A stretch of DNA of 11,731 nucleotides, from assembly GCA_013153765.1 (NCBI GenBank), contig JAADDT010000033.1:1-11731 (forward strand), given 5' to 3'. The notes beneath the pieces are model-generated. The model did not search any database. It saw only the letters and a list, made by a program, of their open reading frames with translations, and was not told the DNA's origin. Shown here in pieces: positions 6,059-11,731 of the stretch (positions within the stretch are counted from its first letter, which is position 1; every line of letters starts with the position of its first letter). The stretch comes from Aquificota bacterium. Lineage in GTDB: Bacteria; Aquificota; Aquificia; Aquificales; Hydrogenothermaceae. The position numbers were made by a program, and so were the translations under genes.

Positions 6059-8736
6059 TACTGAAAAAGCTTACTCTGGAAAACTTCCTTGCCCACAGAC
6101 GGACGGAGGTTGAGTTTTCGGAAAAGGGCATCACCGTGTTTATAGGGGACAACGGGGCAGGGAAAAGCTCAATAATAGAGGGTATAACCTACGGGCTGTT
6201 TGGAAGAACCGAAAGGGGAAACATAGCAGACCTTATAAGCTGGGGAAGAAACAGGGCTGTCGTAAGGCTTGAGTTCAAAAAGGGTCAGCAGGAATACATG
6301 GTTGAAAGGATAATAAGCCTGCGGGGTAAAAAGGCGTCAGCCAGCTCCACAGTTTACATAAAGAAAAAGGGTAGCTACATTCCCTACTACCAGAAGAACA
6401 TATCAAAGGAGTTGCCAAGACTTACGGGGCTTACTTACAAAACCTTCACCACTTCCGTGCTGGTCAAACAGGGGGACATTGAAGGACTGCTTGACCTTCC
6501 TCCGAAAAAAAGGGCTGAAGTGTTTGAAGAAATACTGGACATGTCCGTTTACCAGCTGATAGTTGAACAGTCCGCCCAGAAAAGGAGGGAATTGCAGGCG
6601 TCTGTTGAGGCGTTAAAAACCGCTTCAGCAGGCAGGAAGGAAGTGGAGGAAGAGCTTGGGAAGGTAAAAGAAGAGATAAGCCGTCTGGAAAAGGAAGTGG
6701 AAAAGCTTTCCCAAAAGCTTAAAGAGGAAGAGGAAAAACTGGAAAAGGGAAAGGCGGACTACGAAAAACTCCTTAAAGAAAAGGAAGAAAACCTGAAAAT
6801 AAAAAGCAGTGTGGAAGGCTGGAAAAAGCTTATCCAGTCCCTAACAGGTCAGATAAACGAAAAAACCGGAATGCTTGAAAGGATAAAACAGGCTGAAAAG
6901 GAACTGCCACCTCTGGAAAAGGCTGTGGAAGAGCTTTCCCTACTTGAAAAAAAGCTGGAAAGCTTGAAGGAAAAACAGCTTTTGGCGGAAAAACTAAAAT
7001 CCCTTACGGAAAAACTGGAGCAGATAGGGGAGAAGGAAAAGCAGGTTGAGGAAAACAGGGAAAAGGCGGAAAGGTACCTTCAGGGTGAAAAACTGCTTAA
7101 AGAACTGAAAGAAAAGGTAAAAGCAGGTGAAAAACTGAAAGGAGAGAAGGCAGGTCTGGAAAACCAGATAAAAGGGATAAACCAGAAGCAGGAAAAACTC
7201 CTTGAAGCCCTTTCACAGGTGTTGCAAAACCTGTTAAAAATAAAAAAGTCCTACCTTATCCTGAAGGAAAATCCACTTATGGTTTCCCAGTTCATACAGA
7301 ACAACAGGGAAAAGGTTGAAAACCTGAAGGAGGAGTTAAACCGGATAAAAGAAAAAAAGGGAAGGCTGAAAGGAGAAGGGGAGGCTCTGAAAAAAAGGCT
7401 TGAAAACCTGTCAGGTATGGAAGGAAGCTGTCCAACCTGTAGCAGACCGATAGAGGAGCACACCAGACAGGAGCTTAAACGGGAGTTAGAGGAAGAACTG
7501 TCAAAGAAAAGGGAAGAATACAAACAGTTAAACGACAGGGAGAAGGAAGTTGAAAGGGAGCTTGCCCGGGAGGAAAAGGCAGGGGAACTGCTGAAGAAAT
7601 ACGAAGAGCTTTACGGCAGGTATAGGGAACTGGAGGAGCAGAAAAGGGAGGTAAAAAGCAAACTTTCCGCACTGGAAAACAGGCTGGCAAAACTGGAGGA
7701 AGCCTACAGCAGGGAAAAGGAGGTTGAAAAGGAGCTCTCAAGCCTGAAAGAGGCTTACCAGCTGTTTATTGAAGGTGAAAGGTTTTTAAAGGGAACAGAC
7801 CGTAAAAAGGTTGAAAAGGAGATTGGAAAAATAAACGCCAGACTGGAGGAGCTATCCCGCCAGACAGGTAAGGAGGAGGAAAAAACGCTTCAGGAAAAGA
7901 TAAAAAAACTGAAAGAAAAGGAAAAGCGGTACATAAACCTTAAAGGTCTGATTTCTGAAAAAGAAAATGTGGAAAGGGAGTTAAAAAGGCTAACTGAAGA
8001 GGTAAAACAGCTTGAAAGCAAAATAAACGAAACTATCCCACTGATAAAGGACGAAGAAAGGATTGAAGAACAACTGGCAGAGCTGAAGGAAAAGCTAAAA
8101 AAGGAAAGCGAAAGTATAAAAAGCCTTTCCGAACATGTATCCCGCCTCAAGTCAGAGATAGGCAGGCTACAGGGTAAAAAGGAAACACTTGAGAGGGAGC
8201 TGGAAAAACTCCTTCAGGCTGAAAAGAAGGTGGCTCAGATGGAGGAAAAGATAGAAAAATACAAAAAGGTGGAAACGGCACTGGGACACGGGGGAATACA
8301 GAAGGTAATAAGGGAAAACGCACTTTACGAACTGCCAAGGATAACGAACCTGATATTCTCCATATTCGGTTTTCCATTCCAGCAGGTAAGGTTTTCCGAA
8401 AACTTTGACATATCCCTCCTTGCTCCCACCGTTGAAAGGACGGACAGGTACGTTCCCGTATCCTCCTTAAGCGGTGGTCAGAGGGTAGCACTGGGACTTG
8501 CTTTAAGAATGGCGATAGGCAGGTTCCTTTCAAGTAAGGCTAACTTCCTCATACTTGACGAGCCTACGGTACACCTTGACCAGCAGAGGAGGACAGACCT
8601 TGTTAACATACTGATAGGTATGAAGGAAAAAAATCTGGTTAACCAGCTAATACTCGTAACGCACGACACGGAGGTGGAGGACGGGGCGGACAGCATTTAC
8701 TACGTTGAAAAAGGTACAGTAAAACCAGTATCTTAA
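6055..8736 (+). CDS. sbcC: Rad50/SbcC-type DNA repair ATPase
   Basis: This 893-residue SMC-like ATPase is the partner of the SbcD/Mre11 nuclease in processing DNA ends, hairpins and protein-blocked breaks. The N-terminal half of the ATPase head has a Walker A loop GDNGAGKSS (31-39) and a Q-loop region near VKQGD (137-141). Residues about 180-750 form a long antiparallel coiled coil. Its apex is the zinc hook C459-P-T-C462, where two monomers join. The C-terminal head has the signature LSGGQ (805-809), Walker B FLILDE (831-836) and the switch histidine H870 in LVTHD. All catalytic elements are intact. Length is intermediate between archaeal Rad50 and E. coli SbcC. It overlaps the thiamine-binding gene by four bases and lacks a strong ribosome site of its own, so translation is probably coupled. 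No sbcD/mre11 gene lies next to it in this window, although the two are usually adjacent. Confidence 0.93.
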   Translation: MILKKLTLENFLAHRRTEVEFSEKGITVFIGDNGAGKSSIIEGITYGLFGRTERGNIADLISWGRNRAVVRLEFKKGQQEYMVERIISLRGKKASASSTVYIKKKGSYIPYYQKNISKELPRLTGLTYKTFTTSVLVKQGDIEGLLDLPPKKRAEVFEEILDMSVYQLIVEQSAQKRRELQASVEALKTASAGRKEVEEELGKVKEEISRLEKEVEKLSQKLKEEEEKLEKGKADYEKLLKEKEENLKIKSSVEGWKKLIQSLTGQINEKTGMLERIKQAEKELPPLEKAVEELSLLEKKLESLKEKQLLAEKLKSLTEKLEQIGEKEKQVEENREKAERYLQGEKLLKELKEKVKAGEKLKGEKAGLENQIKGINQKQEKLLEALSQVLQNLLKIKKSYLILKENPLMVSQFIQNNREKVENLKEELNRIKEKKGRLKGEGEALKKRLENLSGMEGSCPTCSRPIEEHTRQELKRELEEELSKKREEYKQLNDREKEVERELAREEKAGELLKKYEELYGRYRELEEQKREVKSKLSALENRLAKLEEAYSREKEVEKELSSLKEAYQLFIEGERFLKGTDRKKVEKEIGKINARLEELSRQTGKEEEKTLQEKIKKLKEKEKRYINLKGLISEKENVERELKRLTEEVKQLESKINETIPLIKDEERIEEQLAELKEKLKKESESIKSLSEHVSRLKSEIGRLQGKKETLERELEKLLQAEKKVAQMEEKIEKYKKVETALGHGGIQKVIRENALYELPRITNLIFSIFGFPFQQVRFSENFDISLLAPTVERTDRYVPVSSLSGGQRVALGLALRMAIGRFLSSKANFLILDEPTVHLDQQRRTDLVNILIGMKEKNLVNQLILVTHDTEVEDGADSIYYVEKGTVKPVS

Positions 8737-8779
8737 GAAGCAAATTTTTAAAATTGTTGAAAAATAAAGCTTAAAAAAC

Positions 8780-8807
8780 TTGACAACTGAAAAAGTATTA
8801 ATATAAA
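8780..8807 (+). promoter_or_regulatory. Sigma-70 type promoter of the HU gene
   Basis: TTGACA (8780-8785) is a perfect -35 box and TATAAA (8802-8807) a good -10 box, 16 bases apart. Transcription would start near 8814, giving a leader of about 74 bases. This is the best constitutive promoter in the window, fitting an abundant nucleoid protein. Confidence 0.7.
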
Positions 8808-8827
8808 TTAAAAGTATCAATAACTTG

Positions 8828-8860
8828 CCCCGAAAAGTATAAGAGGTAAAGCCTCTGGGG
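8828..8860 (+). promoter_or_regulatory. Structured 5' leader of the HU gene
   Basis: In the leader predicted from the upstream promoter, AGAGG (8842-8846) and CCTCT (8852-8856) can pair around a TAAAG loop. The CCCC at 8828-8831 can pair with GGGG at 8857-8860 immediately outside it, leaving a ten-base bulge (8832-8841) on the 5' side. An A-run follows, then the ribosome site AAGGAGGG (8874-8881). With no U-run it is not a terminator. It could be a translational control or mRNA-stabilising element. It does not match a riboswitch I can name. Confidence 0.45.
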
Positions 8861-8887
8861 GAAAAAACATTTTAAGGAGGGTCAGAA

Positions 8888-9160
8888 ATGACAAAAGCAG
8901 AACTCGTTGCAAAAGTTGCCGCACAGGCAGGGGTAACAAAAGCTTCCGCCGAAAGATGTGTTAACGCTTTTGTTGCCGCCCTGACTGAAGCTCTGGAAAA
9001 GGGAGAGAGAGTGGCACTTCCCGGACTTGGCGTGTTCAACGTGAAGGAAAGGAAAGCAAGGAAGGGAAGAAATCCGAGAACTGGGGAGGTTATCAAAATA
9101 CCTGCCAGAAGGGTTGTTACTTTCCATCCTGCCAAATCTCTTAAAGAGAGAGTTAAGTAA
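8888..9160 (+). CDS. hup: HU/IHF-family nucleoid DNA-binding protein
   Basis: This 90-residue protein has the normal HU length and layout. Two N-terminal helices (about 3-37) form the dimer body. Then come the signature LPGLGVFNVKERKARKGRNP (44-63), the flexible DNA-binding arm with R61-N-P63-R-T-G66-E, and a C-terminal helix (about 81-90). P63 is the residue that intercalates and kinks DNA. HU proteins bend and compact chromosomal DNA without strong sequence preference; IHF subunits are longer and more specific, and the short tail here favours an HU homodimer. A near-ideal ribosome site, AAGGAGGG, lies six bases before the ATG. The gene has its own promoter and is followed by a terminator-like hairpin, so it appears to be a single-gene unit, which suits high expression. 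Confidence 0.95.
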   Translation: MTKAELVAKVAAQAGVTKASAERCVNAFVAALTEALEKGERVALPGLGVFNVKERKARKGRNPRTGEVIKIPARRVVTFHPAKSLKERVK

Positions 9161-9173
9161 GCTTTTATACAAT

Positions 9174-9197
9174 GGGGGAGTTCTTTCCCCCTTGTTT
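9174..9197 (+). terminator. Intrinsic terminator behind the HU gene
   Basis: GGGGGA (9174-9179), a GTTCTT loop and TCCCCC (9186-9191) form a six-base-pair GC-rich stem followed by TTGTTTCT. It lies 14 bases after the HU stop codon and ends only a few bases before the start codon of the next gene at 9203, so it occupies the place where that gene's leader and ribosome site would be. Confidence 0.65.
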
Positions 9198-9202
9198 CTC
9201 TA

Positions 9203-9940
9203 ATGGAAAAAATCCGTTTAGACAAATTCCTTTCAGACCTTGGCTTCGGTTCCCGTAAAGAAACTAAAAAACTGGTAAAACAAAAAAGGGTAAAGGTAAA
9301 CGACGCAGTCGTAAACAATCCTTCTTTCCACCTCAATCCGGAAAAGGACGCCGTTTCCGTTGACGAACAGCCTGTCCAGTACAAAAAACACCACTACTAC
9401 ATGCTGAACAAACCTTCAGGCTACATCACCGCCACCGAGGACAGGGATTATCCAACCGTGATGGAAATATTCGCCGACCTGCCTTTTTACCGTAAGCTTT
9501 TTCCTATAGGAAGGCTTGATATGGACACGGAAGGACTGCTTATCATTACGGACGACGGACAGTTTGCCCACAGGATTTCACATCCCAAATGGGAGGTTGA
9601 AAAGGAGTACTTTGCGGTTGTTGAGGGTGATGCTTCCGGGCTTGAGAAGGAAAGGGAAAGGTTTGAAAGGGAAGGGCTACAGCTGAAGGACTACCGGACA
9701 AAACCTTTTAAACTCCAGCTGGTTGAAACCTCACCAGACCGGTCTAAAATAAAAATAACCGTAAGTGAAGGCAAACACCACATCGTCAAAAGGATAATGG
9801 AAAGGCTCGGTTATCCCGTCCTTTACCTGAAAAGGGTCAGGATAGGAAGCCTACAGCTTGACGAAGGGCTGGAGACCGGACAGTACAGGGAGCTTACGGA
9901 AGAAGAGGTGGAAAAACTAAAAAAACAGGTAAACCTGTAA
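9203..9940 (+). CDS. rsuA: RsuA-family rRNA pseudouridine synthase
   Basis: This 245-residue enzyme converts uridine to pseudouridine in ribosomal RNA. An S4 RNA-binding domain (RLDKFLSDLGFGSRKETKKL, 5-24, to about residue 58) precedes the catalytic domain. That domain carries MLNKPSGYITATEDRDYPTV (67-86) and the active-site motif GRLDMDTEGLL (103-113) with D106 as the catalytic aspartate. The C-terminal EGKHHIVKRI motif is also typical. Length and the TDDGQFAHRI segment favour RsuA (16S U516) over RluB/E/F, but the target base cannot be proven by sequence reading alone. The S4 domain begins at residue 4, so the ATG at 9203 must be close to the true start. Yet no Shine-Dalgarno sequence lies in front of it; instead a terminator hairpin ends a few bases upstream. 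The downstream MFS gene begins immediately after its stop codon. Confidence 0.88.
   Translation: MEKIRLDKFLSDLGFGSRKETKKLVKQKRVKVNDAVVNNPSFHLNPEKDAVSVDEQPVQYKKHHYYMLNKPSGYITATEDRDYPTVMEIFADLPFYRKLFPIGRLDMDTEGLLIITDDGQFAHRISHPKWEVEKEYFAVVEGDASGLEKERERFEREGLQLKDYRTKPFKLQLVETSPDRSKIKITVSEGKHHIVKRIMERLGYPVLYLKRVRIGSLQLDEGLETGQYRELTEEEVEKLKKQVNL
9925..9938 (+). repeat. Small inverted repeat at the rsuA-MFS junction
   Basis: ACAGGT (9925-9930), AA and ACCTGT (9933-9938) form an inverted repeat with perfect six-base arms over the last codons of the rsuA-like gene, ending at the first base of its TAA. In RNA it could form a five-base-pair hairpin with a TAAA loop. The only Shine-Dalgarno-like bases before the TTG start at 9941 (AGG, 9927-9929) fall inside its left arm. 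Confidence 0.5.
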
Positions 9941-11080
9941 TTGAAAAAAACCGTTTCTTGGGTTTTGTTTGACTTTGCAGAGACCGTATTTTCCGCAAGT
10001 ATCATATCCGTTTTTTTTCCGCTATGGGTTGTTAACCAGCTGAAAGGGGCGTCTTACCACTACTCGTTTGTCTATTCCCTGTCTGTCATATCCTCAATAG
10101 CCTTGGGCATTTTTTTAGGCAGGCTTGCCGACAGGTACGGTCTGAAGGACAGGCTTTTTAAGTTTTTCGTATTGGGCGTGGCTGTTTTACTGTACAGCCT
10201 TTATTTTGTGGAGGGACTTTATACCGCACTTACCGTTTTCTTTTTTATGAACCTGTTTTACCAGCAGAGCCTTATTTTTTACAACTCGCTCCTTACCGAT
10301 ATTTCAAACAGGGAAGGTCTGGGTGTTGTTTCCGGTTTTGGTATAGGTCTGGGTTATATAGGAGGTATAGTAAGCCTGCTTATTGCAAACTACCTGTCCT
10401 CCTCACCTTCACAGGTTTTCCTGATTACCGCCTTACTGTTTACCGTTTTTGCCGTTCCTTCCCTTCTTTTCGTAAACAGTGGCAAGACGGATGTAAGGCA
10501 GGACTTTTCCTTTAAGGAACTGGTTAAAGACAGGAGGTTTTTCCTTTTCCTCCTTTCGGTCTTCCTTCTTACGGACGGGGCACACGGGGTTATCGTGTTT
10601 ATGTCCCTTTACCTGAACAGGGTTTTCGGTTTTGACCAGACCGGCGTTGTGAACACTGTGGCTGTTGCAGGGGTTTTTGCAGTCCTGTCTGCTCCCGTTT
10701 CCGGATACTTTATCAGCCGTATAGGGGGAAGGGTTTTCTTAAAGTACCTTTTTCCCTTGTGGACTGTGGCTTTCTGGCTTTTATTCCTGTCTGACGGCAG
10801 GACTGTTTACGGCGTGGCTGTCCTTTTCGGAATACTCCTTGCTTCCCTGTGGACTGCCGTAAGGGTGGCTTTAATAGAGTTTTCTCCACAAAACCAGATA
10901 ACCACCAGATTTGCATTTATGTCCGTTTCGGAAAGGATGGCAAGCGTTTTGTCTCCTGTGGTGTGGAGTTTTGCCGTTATGTTTATAGGTGAAAACAGCA
11001 CCGGCTACAAAACCGCCGTTTTACTGCTTTCCCTTTTTCCACTTGCAGGTTTTTTTGTTTACAGACGGTTTTTAAACTGA
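9941..11080 (+). CDS. MFS transporter, UMF1/Atg22-like
   Basis: This is a 379-residue polytopic membrane protein with about 12 hydrophobic segments. The opening SWVLFDFAETVFSASIISVF (6-25), the MFS motif A GRLADRYG (60-67), FYNSLLTDIS (113-122) and SGFGIGLGYIGG (131-142) are the pattern of the UMF1 family, related to the Atg22 vacuolar amino-acid exporters. Bacterial substrates are mostly unknown, so no cargo is proposed. The start is a TTG directly after the TAA of the rsuA-like gene, chosen because homologous sequence begins within a few residues of it. It lies in the same frame as rsuA and has only a weak ribosome site, implying coupled translation by ribosomes that end on rsuA. Its stop codon abuts the stop of the convergent cupredoxin gene with no spacer. 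Confidence 0.85.
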   Translation: MKKTVSWVLFDFAETVFSASIISVFFPLWVVNQLKGASYHYSFVYSLSVISSIALGIFLGRLADRYGLKDRLFKFFVLGVAVLLYSLYFVEGLYTALTVFFFMNLFYQQSLIFYNSLLTDISNREGLGVVSGFGIGLGYIGGIVSLLIANYLSSSPSQVFLITALLFTVFAVPSLLFVNSGKTDVRQDFSFKELVKDRRFFLFLLSVFLLTDGAHGVIVFMSLYLNRVFGFDQTGVVNTVAVAGVFAVLSAPVSGYFISRIGGRVFLKYLFPLWTVAFWLLFLSDGRTVYGVAVLFGILLASLWTAVRVALIEFSPQNQITTRFAFMSVSERMASVLSPVVWSFAVMFIGENSTGYKTAVLLLSLFPLAGFFVYRRFLN

Positions 11081-11458
11081 TTACCTGACGTGCAGGTCTC
11101 CCTTCGTCGGGAATATGCCGGAGCAGTACGGACAGGTAAACAGGAAGTCTCCGGGGTAAACCATCTTTACCTTTACCTCTTTGGTCTGACCTTTTTTTAT
11201 GTTTTCAACCATCACGTCGTAAGGTAGCATTATGTAAAAACAGTGTCCCACGTTCCCGTTTCCGTATCCTGCACTGATGCCGTCGTCAAGGGCTGTAATA
11301 CGGAACAGAACGACCTTACCACGGGGAACGGTAATCTCGTTTGGGGAGTATCCGTCTTTTGATACCTTTATCTCAATAACCATGTCAGGCTTGTCGTCCG
11401 TTTCACTGCAGGAAAAAACCGTAAAAGCCAGAGCAAACGCCAGAAATATCCTTTTCAT
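11081..11458 (-). CDS. Cupredoxin-like lipoprotein with altered metal site
   Basis: This is a 125-residue exported protein. A basic start and hydrophobic stretch (4-14) lead to VFSC with C17, a plausible though imperfect lipobox, so it is probably membrane-anchored on the outer face. Residues 27-125 have the cupredoxin layout: IEIKVSKDGYSPNEITVPRG (28-47), then GHCFYI with H72, then YPGDFLFTCPYC (101-112) and a final KGDLHV strand. Cupredoxins with this layout usually bind copper through a His, then C-x2-H and a Met before the last strand. Here the C-x2-H position is C109-P-Y-C112 and the expected Met is absent (T118/K119). C73 and H123 are additional possible ligands. The metal site may be a different type, or it may be a thiol pair. 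It follows coaE by 22 bases and has an AGGGAG ribosome site, so both genes are probably co-transcribed. Confidence 0.75.
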   Translation of the reverse strand: MKRIFLAFALAFTVFSCSETDDKPDMVIEIKVSKDGYSPNEITVPRGKVVLFRITALDDGISAGYGNGNVGHCFYIMLPYDVMVENIKKGQTKEVKVKMVYPGDFLFTCPYCSGIFPTKGDLHVR

Positions 11459-11480
11459 TATTTTCTCCCTGTAATTAGGA

Positions 11481-11731
11481 CTATTTTATACTCTGGCTGT
11501 CTTTTTTCAAGTTTCTTCCCGCTTCCACCAGCTTTGAGTACAGCTTTTTTACCTCCCTTTCAAGGTGGAGCAGGTCTTCCGTGTTGTTTATAACGAAATC
11601 GCCGTACTTTACCTTTTCCTGTGAAGGCATCTGTGCCTTGATCCTTTTTTCAGCTTCCTCTTCTGTAAGACCTTTTTCAATCAGCCTTTTTTTCTGGAGG
11701 CTTTCCGGAGCGTAAACCACCACCACCACGT
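11481..11731 (-). CDS. coaE: Dephospho-CoA kinase, C-terminal part
   Basis: The open frame extends to the right edge, so only the last 83 or so codons are visible; the GTG at 11729 is an internal valine codon rather than the start. The segment VVVVYAPESLQKKRL, then the helix GLTEEEAEKRIKAQMPSQEK, then GDFVINNTEDLLHLEREVKKL matches the end of CoaE: the VxAPxxxQxxRL motif, the RIxAQ lid region and the DFVIxN strand. CoaE phosphorylates dephospho-CoA in the last step of coenzyme A synthesis. The Walker A loop and true start lie outside the window. The short tail after residue 65 of the visible part is charged and variable. The cupredoxin-like gene follows on the same strand. Confidence 0.87.
   Translation of the reverse strand, partial: VVVVVYAPESLQKKRLIEKGLTEEEAEKRIKAQMPSQEKVKYGDFVINNTEDLLHLEREVKKLYSKLVEAGRNLKKDSQSIK

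Noticed and set aside
6650..8280. Repetitive-looking purine-rich sequence in sbcC
   Set aside because: It is explained by Lys/Glu/Leu heptads of the coiled coil, not by DNA repeats.
8147..8533. 128-residue minus-strand open frame inside sbcC
   Set aside because: It is antisense to the ATPase head of SbcC; no ribosome site or recognisable protein.
8742..8760. Near-palindrome CAAATTTTTAAAATTG after sbcC as a terminator
   Set aside because: The stem is purely AT with a bulge and would be unstable, especially in a thermophile; no GC core or T-run.
8842..8866. Possible c-di-GMP riboswitch fragment (GGTAAAGCCTCTGG resembles part of the GEMM core)
   Set aside because: The rest of the aptamer, including the second helix and tetraloop receptor, is absent and the leader is too short.

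Overview
The window looks like chromosomal DNA from a thermophilic, respiring bacterium, most likely of the Aquificota type. The reasons are lysine- and glutamate-rich proteins, heavy use of AGG and ATA codons, tight gene packing, a fused ResB-CcsA cytochrome c maturation protein and an FNR-family regulator. The phylum call is inference; no marker gene settles it. I see no prophage, insertion sequence, CRISPR array, tRNA or rRNA.

Left region (1-1300): two genes on the minus strand, a truncated membrane protein resembling NnrS or heme-copper oxidase subunits and a small DUF2249 protein, are divergent from a Crp/Fnr regulator. Between them lies a perfect FNR-type palindrome (561-574). It is centred exactly at -41.5 from the start site predicted for the DUF2249 gene. 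The regulator has the FNR-type recognition residues (E177, S180, R181) but no cysteine, so it resembles DNR/NnrR/HcpR-type sensors rather than iron-sulfur FNR. This suggests a small nitrogen-oxide or redox response module.

Middle region (1308-5606, minus strand): an unrecognised 356-aa soluble protein and, upstream of it, a 1048-aa CcsBA protein for System II cytochrome c assembly. A UUCG-loop terminator closes this block.

Right region (5744-11080, plus strand): an MTH1187-family thiamine-binding protein overlapping a Rad50/SbcC ATPase, then an HU-type nucleoid protein with its own promoter and a structured leader, an RsuA-family pseudouridine synthase, and an MFS transporter of the UMF1/Atg22-like type. 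The last two are in the same reading frame, separated by a single stop codon.

Right edge (11081-11731, minus strand): a small cupredoxin-like lipoprotein with altered copper ligands lies behind the 3' half of coaE. No gap between genes exceeds about 150 bases.

Most genes are recognisable housekeeping or respiratory functions. The points most worth a second look are the regulator/palindrome geometry, the unknown 356-aa protein, the HU leader structure and its partial resemblance to the leader at 5677-5692, the altered cupredoxin, and the unusual starts of the rsuA-like and MFS genes.
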